Assembly: GCA_045627365.1 (NCBI GenBank)
Contig: JAZQNN010000031.1
Location: 27,675-91,674, forward strand
Length of the DNA stretch: 64,000 bases
From: RGIG5612 sp045627365
Lineage (GTDB): Bacteria; Bacillota; Clostridia; Lachnospirales; Lachnospiraceae
Direction of reading: 5' to 3'
A program made the translations under genes and the position numbers. A model generated the notes under the pieces. That model did no database searches. It had not been told where the DNA came from and worked only from the letters and a program-made list of their open reading frames with translations. Positions 51,069-59,538 of this stretch are shown here, one piece after another; within the stretch, counting starts at the first letter, position 1; each line of letters begins with the position of its first letter.

Positions 51069-53138
51069 TCATTCTTTCATTTTCTGTTTAGCCGCACCCC
51101 AAAGCACAGCCGCGATTCCTGCCAGAGCCATAGCGGCAACTACGGCGCCTGCCAACTCTATTTTTATTCCCTGCGAACCGGTCATTGGCATGCTCAGCTT
51201 CTGACCGTCTGTGATCTGCCAGGTAATATCCATGCAATATGCCCATTCATCGTCTTCATAATAACGGCCTTCCTCAAATGTTCCTTTTGGTGCCTTCCCG
51301 GGAAGCGTGCCAAGCTCGATCTCATCCGTAAGGAGAGTTCCTCCCGATGTTTTAACCTCGGCCAGTTTGAATTTTCTGGTACCTGTATAGGTGTCCAGTT
51401 CGTTCCAGATAAGCTCCCCTTCTTCATCGGCCTTCTGTATTCCGATCAGTTCATATTCATCTTCATTTTCAAAAATACTGCCGTAAAGGGCAAATTCCGT
51501 TCCCTCCGGGCTGCTGCCATCTTCGTTGGTTTTCCTGATTTTAATGCATCCTTTCAGTTCGTTTTTAAAGGTGAAATATCCCTCTTCAAGCTCTTCTTCG
51601 CTGATGAGAAGCGCATCCCCCGATATCTCATAACCGGCGGGTGCCTGCATCTCTTCGATCAGGTAAGACCCGGAAGGCACCACCGTTCTGGAGCTGATTC
51701 TAAGCCCATCGGCAACCACTTCCCCGTCAGCCGTAATGATGCGGTATTTGAAAATATTCTCTTCGTTTTCCCCGCAGCACGGACAGAATTCTCCATCTGA
51801 AAGCAACTCGGCTGCCCTAAGTACTTCCTTTTCTTCTTCGTTAAGGTCGGATTCTTCCAGCACGATATCCACGATATCGCGGCGGCTGCAGCTTCCGTCC
51901 TCTAAGAGGCCTGCCAGTTCGCAAAGTCTTTTGTGCTCATAGAAGCTTCCTGTCACTGTCTGAAGAAGCGCAATAACAAAATGCTCATTACAATACGAAG
52001 CTTCGCCAAGTTCTGCCGCAAAAGCGCTCCAGCCTTCAAGGCTGTCGGGCTTTGAGGGCAGTTCCGCTCCTGAAAGCGTTGTCCCATTCCACGCTGTGCG
52101 GCCCGAAATCGTATCCGACTTGTCCACGGATATCGCCATCTGAGCCTGCGTATATACGTAAAGATGTGCCCTCACAGGAAGCGCAAGCGAGCCGCCCGAG
52201 GTCATCTTCTGCGCACCTGACTTTGACGAACTCCAGATCACGGACGCCTGTGTATTCACCAGCTTCTTTTCGGCTGATATCTCTATTTCGCCTCCAAGCG
52301 GATCAGGCGATGAGACCGTCAGTTCATTGCCGTTTGCACTTATCGAGATATTCGAACCTTCCGGCGCAGTAAAATTGAACTTATCCAGTACTCCGTTATC
52401 GTCCGTAAAACTTATTTCATAAACATCCCGGTCTTCATTATGTTCAAGTTCGCAGCTTGTATATTCCTCCGGTCCGGTCATGAAGCTTGGGAGCGTTTCA
52501 TACCCCTGCATTGCCGAAACATATTCGTTGTAGTACGACTTGATCGCCGAATAATCCGGATTATTTGTACGTAAAGCCGCAAGCGTGGATGTTCCCTGAA
52601 CAAGGTTAAAATTAACATCCCTCATCCCGGCGATGGTTTCCCACACCAGAAGCTGAGTGGCTATGTATTTTCTGGCTGCGGCCGCACCCGCATTCGGCGC
52701 GGTCTTGACCTGGTCGCTGAAGGCGACCTGAAACAGCCTTCCGAGCACTCCCTGCATCTGTTCTGCATCTAAAGTGTCATCAACGTATTCTGCCTGTTCT
52801 AAAACTTTCTCAAGTTCCTCAAGCATCTCCTCTCCGTCAACTGACATGTATGTGCCGCCGGAATCGGCTCTCGGATCGATGCAGTAGGCCGCATATCCGT
52901 TCATCGTGTGGATACTGATAGTTCTGCCGGTGTAGGCTCTGATGTAGTAACCGTTCGGCAGCTCAAGTGCGTTCCTCGAGTACGGGTAATCTGTCTGTCC
53001 GTTCTGAGGATATAAAAACTCTTTATGCACGGCTGTCTCACCCTCGGCTCTTGCCGTAAAGATACACATAGTACTGACCGGCACAAAAACCGCCAGCATC
53101 AGCAAAGCTGCAATTACCCTCTTTCGGACTTCTTTCAT
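51069..53138 (-). CDS. Pilus tip adhesin with thioester domain
   Basis: A 689-residue surface protein. The N-terminal domain has the pair AAYCIDP (Cys86) and ATQLLVWE (Gln162), the TQXA/thioester signature in which an internal Cys-Gln bond can bind host or other surfaces covalently. A later SpaA-like domain (KGCIKIRKTNEDGSSPEGTEFALYG) precedes the C-terminal sorting signal MPMTGSQG, a variant of LPXTG, then a helix and basic tail. ATG at 53138 follows AAAGGAG; a longer form from 53183 is rejected for lack of a ribosome site. First gene of the pilus operon. Confidence 0.9.
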   Translation of the reverse strand: MKEVRKRVIAALLMLAVFVPVSTMCIFTARAEGETAVHKEFLYPQNGQTDYPYSRNALELPNGYYIRAYTGRTISIHTMNGYAAYCIDPRADSGGTYMSVDGEEMLEELEKVLEQAEYVDDTLDAEQMQGVLGRLFQVAFSDQVKTAPNAGAAAARKYIATQLLVWETIAGMRDVNFNLVQGTSTLAALRTNNPDYSAIKSYYNEYVSAMQGYETLPSFMTGPEEYTSCELEHNEDRDVYEISFTDDNGVLDKFNFTAPEGSNISISANGNELTVSSPDPLGGEIEISAEKKLVNTQASVIWSSSKSGAQKMTSGGSLALPVRAHLYVYTQAQMAISVDKSDTISGRTAWNGTTLSGAELPSKPDSLEGWSAFAAELGEASYCNEHFVIALLQTVTGSFYEHKRLCELAGLLEDGSCSRRDIVDIVLEESDLNEEEKEVLRAAELLSDGEFCPCCGENEENIFKYRIITADGEVVADGLRISSRTVVPSGSYLIEEMQAPAGYEISGDALLISEEELEEGYFTFKNELKGCIKIRKTNEDGSSPEGTEFALYGSIFENEDEYELIGIQKADEEGELIWNELDTYTGTRKFKLAEVKTSGGTLLTDEIELGTLPGKAPKGTFEEGRYYEDDEWAYCMDITWQITDGQKLSMPMTGSQGIKIELAGAVVAAMALAGIAAVLWGAAKQKMKE

Positions 53139-53212
53139 ACGCACTCCTTTCGGGCCGTCTCTTGTTCTTTGTTTTCGTAACATCTTCTCCCCTTCCGTAT
53201 TACGTAATACAT

Positions 53213-53246
53213 AAAAAGACCGGAGAGGTTTTCCTCTCCGGTCTTC
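53213..53246 (-). terminator. Intrinsic terminator inside the pilus-operon leader
   Basis: Perfect 12-13 bp stem (AAGACCGGAGAGG / CCTCTCCGGTCTT) with a four-base loop, followed on the minus strand by TTTTT. It lies about 80 bases before the tip adhesin start and downstream of a good promoter, so it can gate transcription into the pilus genes; it also ends read-through from fumB. Confidence 0.9.
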
Positions 53247-53321
53247 ATTCCTGTCATATTATTTTTACGCTGTCTGCGCGCTTTGATCCTGGTCATTTAG
53301 CCTGCCTCTGTCTTAAGATGT
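53217..53321 (-). ncRNA. Structured leader (putative attenuator or riboswitch) of the pilus operon
   Basis: About 105 nt from the predicted start of transcription to an intrinsic terminator, all upstream of the tip adhesin gene. The 5' part contains CTGCC pairing with GGCAG around a TCTTAAGA core; it ends in the terminator hairpin. I could not match it to a riboswitch class I know, including c-di-GMP I and II. Alternatively this could be an independent small RNA that ends at the terminator. Confidence 0.4.
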
Positions 53322-53327
53322 GGGCAG

Positions 53328-53356
53328 ATTCTAACAATATCCGGCTCGCGCGTCAA
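53328..53356 (-). promoter_or_regulatory. Promoter of the pilus operon
   Basis: On the minus strand TTGACG (53351-53356), a 17-base spacer and TAGAAT (53328-53333), each one mismatch from consensus, about 190 bases before the tip adhesin gene. Confidence 0.65.
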
Positions 53357-53412
53357 CCCTTTTGGGACAATCTTAAAGAAGTCATGCATAGTACGAAAAA
53401 CGTCTTACTTTA

Positions 53413-53976
53413 TTAAGCTTTTTTCACGCTCTTTAAGTACTCCTCCGGTCCCGTTTCGTAAAGGTTCGTCCCCTCGCTGTCGATCACCACAGTCAACGGC
53501 ATATCCTCCACGTAAAGCTCTCTTATCGCCTCCGGTCCCAGATCATCGTAGGCAATCACCTTGGATGACTTGATACTCTTCGAAATAAGCGCTCCAGTGC
53601 CTCCTATCGCCCCGAAATACACCGAGCCCGTATCTTTCATGCATTCGATCACTTCGGCACTTCTACGGCCTTTTCCGATCATTCCGCGAAGTCCCAGCCT
53701 CATAAGTGTCGGCGAATATGCGTCCATCCTGTAGCTCGTGGTCGGTCCCGCTGAGCCTATGGCCTGTCCCGGGCGTGCAGGTGTCGGTCCGACAAAGTAT
53801 ATTATCGCACCTTCTGCAGGGAACGGAAGCTCGCCGCCTTCTGCGACCAGCTCGCAAAGTCTCTTATGTGCGGCGTCTCTTCCTGTATATATGATCCCGG
53901 TCAGCTCTACGCTGTCCCCGGCCTTCAGTTCTTTAATTACGTCCGGTGTCAACGGAGTCTTTATCTTCCTGACCAT
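53413..53976 (-). CDS. fumB: Fumarate hydratase class I, beta subunit
   Basis: C-terminal half of the iron-sulfur fumarase, carrying the swivelling domain. The 187-residue protein has KAGDSVELTGIIYTGRDAAHKRL, IIYFVGPTPARPGQAIGSAGPTTSYRMD and GMIGKG, all typical. ATG at 53976 overlaps the alpha-subunit stop (TAATG) and has GGAGG upstream; an ATG 54 bases earlier is rejected. It could in principle be an L-tartrate dehydratase beta chain, which is close in sequence. Confidence 0.92.
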   Translation of the reverse strand: MVRKIKTPLTPDVIKELKAGDSVELTGIIYTGRDAAHKRLCELVAEGGELPFPAEGAIIYFVGPTPARPGQAIGSAGPTTSYRMDAYSPTLMRLGLRGMIGKGRRSAEVIECMKDTGSVYFGAIGGTGALISKSIKSSKVIAYDDLGPEAIRELYVEDMPLTVVIDSEGTNLYETGPEEYLKSVKKA

Positions 53977-54809
53977 TACAGCACCTCCGTTATGTGTCTT
54001 GCAACGTGGCAGTTGACATTTACCGCGCACGGAAGTCCGGCGATGTGTGTCGGCAGCGTCTCGATATGTACGGCAAGAGCTGTTGTCCTGCCTCCAAAGC
54101 CCTGCGGGCCGATGCCGGTCTCATTGATCTTCTCAAGCAGTTCCCGCTCCATCTCAGCATAGAAAGGATCGCTGCTCGGCTCACCGGTCTTTCTCAGAAG
54201 CGCTTTCTTGGCGATAAGTGCGCATTTGTCGAAGGTACCTCCGATGCCGACTCCGAGTATTATCGGCGGGCACGGATTCGGTCCTGCCAGGCGCACTGTT
54301 TCAAGCACGAAATCCTTAACGCCCTCCGCTCCGTCCGACGGCTTAAGCATGCCGATGCGGCTCATGTTCTCACTGCCGAAGCCCTTCGGTGCAACGGTGA
54401 TCTTGATCTTGTCTCCCGGTACCAGTTCTGCCGTCAGCATCGCAGGTGTATTGTCGCCTGTATTCACGCGCCCAAGCGGATCGCCCACCACGGACTTTCT
54501 TAAGGATCCTTCCTCATAGCCCCTTCTTACGCCCTCATTGACTGCTGCTGTAAGGTCGCCCGTTATATGCACGTCCTGACCGATCTCCATGAATATGACA
54601 GCCATTCCCGTGTCCTGACAGATCGGTGTCCCGTCGCCTATGGAATAATTCTCACGGATCCTTTCCAGTACGTCCTGAGCAACCGGCCAGGTCTCTTCGG
54701 AGCTTGCCTTCTCAACCGCGCAGCGAACGTCTTCCGGTAGGCGTGTGTTGGCCTCTATGCACATTTTTGCGATTTTCTGTGTTATCAGTTCTGCGTTTAT
54801 TTCTCTCAT
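53976..54809 (-). CDS. fumA: Fumarate hydratase class I, alpha subunit
   Basis: N-terminal half of the [4Fe-4S] fumarase interconverting fumarate and malate. The 277-residue protein has cluster cysteines in PICQDTGMAVIF, GPNPCPPIILGVGIGG and GLPCAVNVNCH. The oxygen-labile enzyme fits an anaerobe. Its ATG follows the galactokinase-like stop with no gap. Fumarate may come from ArgH or purine synthesis or from a partial citric acid cycle. Confidence 0.93.
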   Translation of the reverse strand: MREINAELITQKIAKMCIEANTRLPEDVRCAVEKASSEETWPVAQDVLERIRENYSIGDGTPICQDTGMAVIFMEIGQDVHITGDLTAAVNEGVRRGYEEGSLRKSVVGDPLGRVNTGDNTPAMLTAELVPGDKIKITVAPKGFGSENMSRIGMLKPSDGAEGVKDFVLETVRLAGPNPCPPIILGVGIGGTFDKCALIAKKALLRKTGEPSSDPFYAEMERELLEKINETGIGPQGFGGRTTALAVHIETLPTHIAGLPCAVNVNCHVARHITEVL

Positions 54810-55985
54810 TTATCTGACCCAAAGGCATTTGCCTTTTCCAAGGCGCGCCTCAACGCGCGATTCAAATTCTTCTTTAAGTTCCAGTGGTACGATAGCCTGC
54901 GCAGTGCCTGCAAATCCCCCGCCATGCACCCTGACAGCTGACCCGCTATCAGCGCCGAGCTCTTCCAGGATATCCCGCGCCATATCTATCGTATCCTGAA
55001 GCAGGTGCTCCTCGGGGTGTACGGCACTTACGACATTCTGCAGCTGCTTTTCCGACGAATTGCCGGAGTCTCTTACAAGCTTCAGGAAATACCCGAACAT
55101 ACCCTTTATCTGCTCATCCTGCATCGGAACGCCCGCCTGCCTCAGATATGCGATCCTTTCAAGGACATCGCCCATCTCCTCGGCACGCAGATTCTCTTCA
55201 AAGAAATGCTTGGCTCTGTAGAAAGCCTTGCCGCCGCAGGCCTTACGCACTTCCTCGCCCTGATCGTAAAAATCCTCCACATCGACTTCCCTGAGCACCT
55301 CACAGCCGAAAAACGACGCAACTGACTTCATGTCTTCCGTGATCGATGCATAATCTTCCATCAGGTCCGCGTGACTTCCTCCGGAGTTAATAAGGCATAT
55401 GCCATACCCGAGCTCCGCAAAGTCAACATCTATCTGCCTGACCTTCGGCTCCTTTGGCACTTCAAAATCTACCGCGATTATTCCGTCAGACGCGCATGCA
55501 AGCTGGTCCATCAGTCCGCTTGGTTTGCCGAAATACAGGTTCTCGGCCTTCTGCCCGATAACGGCAAGTTGGACCTGACTCAGCGCATTCTCGCAGTATA
55601 GCCCGTTAATTATCCGGCCTATCAATATCTCAAATGCCGCCGATGACGAAAGACCTGCTCCGATCGGGATATTCGATGTTGTCACGGCTGTAAAACCGCC
55701 GACCTTGTATCCCATTCGGGCTATCTCGGCCGCAACCGCACGCACCAGAGCAACTGATGTGCCTTTCTCACCTGTCACCGGGGCTTTCCAGGCACCTTCC
55801 TCATCAAGCCGAATCTCGATATCTTCTGCACCGCAGTCCGAACTTCTGATAATGATCCTGTTATCAGCCGTTTGCTCGGCTTCTGCCGAGATTTTCTTAC
55901 AAATAGAAGCAGCAACCACGCAGCCCTTTTGATGGTCTGTGTGGTTGCCGCCTAATTCTGTTCTTCCGGGAGCACTGAATATCAT
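54810..55985 (-). CDS. galK: Galactokinase-like GHMP kinase
   Basis: A 391-residue GHMP-superfamily sugar kinase. The galactokinase signature is PGRTELGGNHTDHQKG at residues 6-21 (usually GRxNLIGEHTDY), with the ATP motif IPIGAGLSSSAAFE and the catalytic region SGLMDQLACASDG, and HGGGFAGTAQA at the C-terminus. The GGNHTDHQ variant is a clade I associate with clostridial galactokinases, but no galT or galE is near. It is 23 bases after the ABC permease gene and directly before fumA, so its physiological substrate is less certain than its family. Confidence 0.82.
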   Translation of the reverse strand: MIFSAPGRTELGGNHTDHQKGCVVAASICKKISAEAEQTADNRIIIRSSDCGAEDIEIRLDEEGAWKAPVTGEKGTSVALVRAVAAEIARMGYKVGGFTAVTTSNIPIGAGLSSSAAFEILIGRIINGLYCENALSQVQLAVIGQKAENLYFGKPSGLMDQLACASDGIIAVDFEVPKEPKVRQIDVDFAELGYGICLINSGGSHADLMEDYASITEDMKSVASFFGCEVLREVDVEDFYDQGEEVRKACGGKAFYRAKHFFEENLRAEEMGDVLERIAYLRQAGVPMQDEQIKGMFGYFLKLVRDSGNSSEKQLQNVVSAVHPEEHLLQDTIDMARDILEELGADSGSAVRVHGGGFAGTAQAIVPLELKEEFESRVEARLGKGKCLWVR

Positions 55986-56008
55986 AGGCTCCTCCTTGTT
56001 TTACGGGA

Positions 56009-58114
56009 TTATCTTATCTGCCAGCCAAGCGCCCCCTGTGACACATGTTCATTGATCCAGTCTGCAGTGTTCTGCGCGTCCTGATATGTTTTGACTGAAG
56101 TGTAAGTGTAATTATACCCCTTTTCGTTGCTGTTTACAACGAAATCAATAGTCGTAAGCTGCTCAGGCTCCCTGTATATTTCGTCGGCTTCACCTATGAA
56201 CTCATGGTCGAAAGGATATACATATCCGATCCGGGACGTTTCAATATCCTTAACGACCGCCTGATACAGTTCTGCTGCCATTTCTCTGTCGAAATTGAAG
56301 AACGAACTGACCTTGTAATTTCTGAGCGCCTGCTCTGATACATCGATCTCGTCTTCAAAAACTTCTGCCTGCACGGTCTCGTAAGCTGCCTTGCCCCAGG
56401 TATACTCATAATCAGAGCAGTACTGTCTTACAAGGCTCTTCATTACCGCGGTCTGCTGCTCTTCACTAAGCGCCTCGAAATCATCCGCATAGTAATAGCA
56501 GCTGTACATATACTCCCATGCTGAGTCGCATCCTTCAAGCTCGGCAGCCTCACCTACGGTCATGTCCATGCAGAAGTCAGCCTCAACGATCAGCTGGTCG
56601 TTGACTTCCATGAGTTTGGCATTTCTCGCCTCGACAGCATCCTCGTCATTGATGATAAGCTGTGCACTGCGCATCCATTCATCATTTCCGTCTGTATAAT
56701 AAACTCTGTAGCCACGTTTTCTTACGCTGTCGTCCTTCATAGTATACTGAACGCTGATGTCGCTAACGCCCATATTGCCGACCTTGCTTACCTTATATCT
56801 GTCAGCAAATACTTCTTTATTATCAACAAGTTCCCTGCACATCTTCTCAACGGCTTCTATATCTTCCGTATCCTCGAAGTACGCGTTTTTACCATTGATG
56901 GTTACGGAAACGGCGTTTACTTTACTGACTTCAGGCAGCTTCTTCTCGAATCCGAACAGATCCCACTTAAGTACACATGCGAAGAGGATCGCCGCTCCGG
57001 CGCATACGAAGAATCCGGTCCAAGCGCCTTTCCAGACTTTTACGGTCTTGCGGTTGAGCATCTCGGCAGCGAAATATCCGATAAAGGCTCCGATGATCAT
57101 CAGGAATGCCAAAAGCGCAATGTTTCCGTCGAATTGGTAAGATCCGGACCAGTCATTGTTCACGATAAGGTATACAAGCACCGCAAAAACAAGGCCGCAG
57201 CCGACCGCCATAAGGTATTTGAAAATCGGCTTCAGGAACTTGAAAGCGATCACATCGCCCGCGCTTTCAGTCTTACGCTTTTTGTAGAACAGATATGCGA
57301 CGATGATGCAGATGATACCTGCCGCCATGAAGCCCAGGAGATACCCCCATCCGGTTACCTTAAGGTCGATTATTGTATATGCATTGGTCGTATCGCGTAC
57401 ATAATTCTTCTGTACGTGAGCAAAACACCCGATTATCGGTGAAAGGAATACGCCCCAGCCGAAATCATCTCCGCTGTACCCGTACACAAAGAGGCTGAAT
57501 ATAGCCGAAATGAGGAAATTCAGTCCGATCGCCACGAAATTCACTACTCCGTAGACTATCGGCAAAGCGAAAAGTCCGCCTACCAGATGCGCGCAAAGCG
57601 TTGCAAGCCCGTAGAATGTTACTGTCAGTATGCTGACGATCGCAAGCCACATAAGCAGGTACGGCATAAGTACGTCAAGTCCGCCGCCCGGTATGCACGC
57701 AAGCACTGAAATGCCGAATATAAAGATATTGGCAAGCAGCAGCGGGATAAGTCCCGCCAGAAGCTGTGCGCCGAAAAGCTCACTGCGTTTCAGAGGCATT
57801 GATGAGAAGGCCAGCGCCGGACGTGTAAAGTAAAGGTAATTCCATACGACCATCGCGGCTATAACACAGAACAATGCGCTCATGATGACGCCGCCGAACT
57901 GTGCGATGTCGATTATTGTGCCCGCCTTGTAAAAATATGACGAGATATCAACGCTAGTTCCATACAGGAACGTAATATAATCTCCGCTCACATCGATAAG
58001 TGACAGCGGCATTATGATGATCCAGATAACAGCATATCCTACCCACAGAGGCCAGAATCTGCCGGCTGTTTTCTTAAAGATCCCTTTATGAAAGAATGAC
58101 GCTCTTGACTTCAT
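56009..58114 (-). CDS. ABC transporter permease, large, with extracellular domain
   Basis: A 701-residue membrane protein. The N-terminal part has about six helices in the style of ABC-2 permeases; the C-terminal 300 residues after a last helix are soluble and acidic, with QYTMKDDSVRKRGYRVYYTDG and similar segments, of a kind seen in uncharacterised Firmicute permeases. ATG at 58114 has GGGAGGT upstream and overlaps the ATPase gene by 29 bases; a start 111 bases earlier lacks a site. With the ATPase and GntR gene it forms a YtrA-type regulated transporter. Confidence 0.82.
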   Translation of the reverse strand: MKSRASFFHKGIFKKTAGRFWPLWVGYAVIWIIIMPLSLIDVSGDYITFLYGTSVDISSYFYKAGTIIDIAQFGGVIMSALFCVIAAMVVWNYLYFTRPALAFSSMPLKRSELFGAQLLAGLIPLLLANIFIFGISVLACIPGGGLDVLMPYLLMWLAIVSILTVTFYGLATLCAHLVGGLFALPIVYGVVNFVAIGLNFLISAIFSLFVYGYSGDDFGWGVFLSPIIGCFAHVQKNYVRDTTNAYTIIDLKVTGWGYLLGFMAAGIICIIVAYLFYKKRKTESAGDVIAFKFLKPIFKYLMAVGCGLVFAVLVYLIVNNDWSGSYQFDGNIALLAFLMIIGAFIGYFAAEMLNRKTVKVWKGAWTGFFVCAGAAILFACVLKWDLFGFEKKLPEVSKVNAVSVTINGKNAYFEDTEDIEAVEKMCRELVDNKEVFADRYKVSKVGNMGVSDISVQYTMKDDSVRKRGYRVYYTDGNDEWMRSAQLIINDEDAVEARNAKLMEVNDQLIVEADFCMDMTVGEAAELEGCDSAWEYMYSCYYYADDFEALSEEQQTAVMKSLVRQYCSDYEYTWGKAAYETVQAEVFEDEIDVSEQALRNYKVSSFFNFDREMAAELYQAVVKDIETSRIGYVYPFDHEFIGEADEIYREPEQLTTIDFVVNSNEKGYNYTYTSVKTYQDAQNTADWINEHVSQGALGWQIR

Positions 58115-58979
58115 AGTCGACACCTCCCATCTCGTAAATAAATATCTCTTCAAGGCTGAGCGGAACTGACTCAAGGTAAACCGTGACCGGTCCGAGCATA
58201 GCGTTGATCTTCTCCTCGTTGGCACGCACGATGAGTTCCTTCAGCTTTCCTGATGACTGGTCATGAACGACATTGAGGCCCTGCGGCATATCCACTCCGT
58301 CCATAAGTACGAAACGAACTTTCTGAACGTCCTGCTGAAGTTCATCCATAGCCTTCTCAAGGAGGAGTCTGCCTTTATGCATGATTCCTACGTGATCGCA
58401 GATATCTTCGAGCTCTCTTAAGTTGTGGCTTGATACGAGCACTGTTGTTCCGCGCTCTGCCACATCATCCATAAGTACTCCTAAGATCTGGCGTCTCATT
58501 ACCGGATCAAGTCCGTCAAGCGGCTCGTCAAGCACATATACATCCGGCTTCATGCTCATCGTCAGCCAGAAGCCCGCCTGCTTGATCATACCCTTGGACA
58601 TACGGCGGATCTGCATCTTCTCGGTGATCTCGAAGAATCCCTTGAACTTCTCGTAGCGGTTCATATCGAAATTCGGATAAAGTCCTCTGTAAAAGTGCAT
58701 CATATCCTCTATCGTATCGCTGCCAAAATAGAAGATATCATCCGGAATATATCCGATCCTTGCCTTCACCTCAGCGGTTTCATATGGCTCGGCACCGCCA
58801 ACATATACTTTGCCGCTGTCCTGAAGGAACGAGCCCGTTATATGGCGGATTATTGTACTTTTTCCGCAGCCGTTCGGACCGATAAGACCATAAACGCTGC
58901 CCTTCGGCACATTCATATTCAGACCGTCCAAAGCCCGCTTTGCGCCAAATGTCTTAACAACATTCTCAACTTTTATCAT
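58086..58979 (-). CDS. ABC transporter ATP-binding protein
   Basis: A 297-residue ATPase. Walker A is GPNGCGKSTI (about 34-43), the signature region is RRMSKGMIKQAGF (a degenerate LSGGQ), Walker B with its extension is VYVLDEPLDGLDP and the switch His is in VSSHNLRELED. The degenerate signature and C-terminal domain of about 80 residues resemble the YtrB/BcrA group. Its start shares one base with the gntR stop. Confidence 0.92.
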   Translation of the reverse strand: MIKVENVVKTFGAKRALDGLNMNVPKGSVYGLIGPNGCGKSTIIRHITGSFLQDSGKVYVGGAEPYETAEVKARIGYIPDDIFYFGSDTIEDMMHFYRGLYPNFDMNRYEKFKGFFEITEKMQIRRMSKGMIKQAGFWLTMSMKPDVYVLDEPLDGLDPVMRRQILGVLMDDVAERGTTVLVSSHNLRELEDICDHVGIMHKGRLLLEKAMDELQQDVQKVRFVLMDGVDMPQGLNVVHDQSSGKLKELIVRANEEKINAMLGPVTVYLESVPLSLEEIFIYEMGGVDYEVKSVILS

Positions 58980-59344
58980 CAGGCTTCACCTCCTCTAACT
59001 TCACTGATGAGCTGTGAAAGCTCCTCTTCTGTCACGCCCAGGAACAACAGCTCCCTGGCGGCTTCCCGCACTGTCTGCAGAAGCTCATTCGTCCTTTCCC
59101 GATCAACTTCCTGCACTCTGTCGGCAAAATAGCCCTTCCCCGCGACCGAGTAGATATATCCTTCCTGTTCCAGTTCCCTGTAGGCACGCTGGATCGTGTT
59201 CGGGTTGATCGCCAGCTCCCTGGCCAGTTCCCTCACAGACGGAAGGCGTTCCTCCTCGCTCACGGCTCCTGTGATGATCATATTTCTCACGGAATCCTTG
59301 ATCTGCAGGTAGATCGGTTTTGAATTTCTGTAATCGATATTCAT
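58979..59344 (-). CDS. GntR-family regulator, YtrA subfamily
   Basis: A 121-residue regulator. The winged HTH covers KPIYLQIKDSVRNMI, RLPSVRELARELAINPNTIQRAYRELEQEGYI and GKGYF, followed by only a short helical tail, as in YtrA-type proteins. ATG at 59344 is near GAGGG and gives the usual N-terminus; an ATG 75 bases upstream lies in the operator. It heads the operon with the ABC pair and probably represses it; in relatives such systems respond to envelope-active compounds. Confidence 0.9.
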   Translation of the reverse strand: MNIDYRNSKPIYLQIKDSVRNMIITGAVSEEERLPSVRELARELAINPNTIQRAYRELEQEGYIYSVAGKGYFADRVQEVDRERTNELLQTVREAARELLFLGVTEEELSQLISEVRGGEA

Positions 59345-59363
59345 TCCGTTCCCTCGCTGTATT

Positions 59364-59390
59364 AACTGTATTAAGTGTGTTAATACAGTT
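59364..59390. promoter_or_regulatory. Palindromic GntR/YtrA-type operator
   Basis: Perfect 11-bp inverted repeat AACTGTATTAA / TTAATACAGTT with a five-base spacer, just downstream of the -10 box, plus a third half-site TGTATTAA at 59358-59365. Binding here would block the start of transcription. Confidence 0.7.
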
Positions 59391-59419
59391 ATGATACTTA
59401 CAGCAGGCTGTTCTGTCAA
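59391..59419 (-). promoter_or_regulatory. Promoter of the gntR-ABC-galK-fumAB operon
   Basis: On the minus strand TTGACA (59414-59419, consensus), a 17-base spacer and TATCAT (59391-59396); the operator begins immediately after the -10 box. Confidence 0.7.
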
Positions 59420-59462
59420 TACTTTTTTTGTTTTTTTCGGTGTTTTTTACACGGCAGCAAGG

Positions 59463-59490
59463 TTGATTTTTTGAGCCTATTCTATATAAT
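59463..59490 (+). promoter_or_regulatory. Promoter of the MscS gene
   Basis: TTGATT (59463-59468), a 16-base spacer and TATAAT (59485-59490). A short GCCTC-GCC-GAGGC hairpin lies in the leader about 20 bases before the gene. Confidence 0.55.
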
Positions 59491-59538
59491 AAATAAAGAA
59501 ACCAAGGCCTCGCCGAGGCATTTAAGAAAGGATACAAT

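Noticed and set aside
53213..53330. c-di-GMP riboswitch in the pilus leader
   Set aside because: I could not find the conserved core segments of class I or II; left as an unclassified leader.
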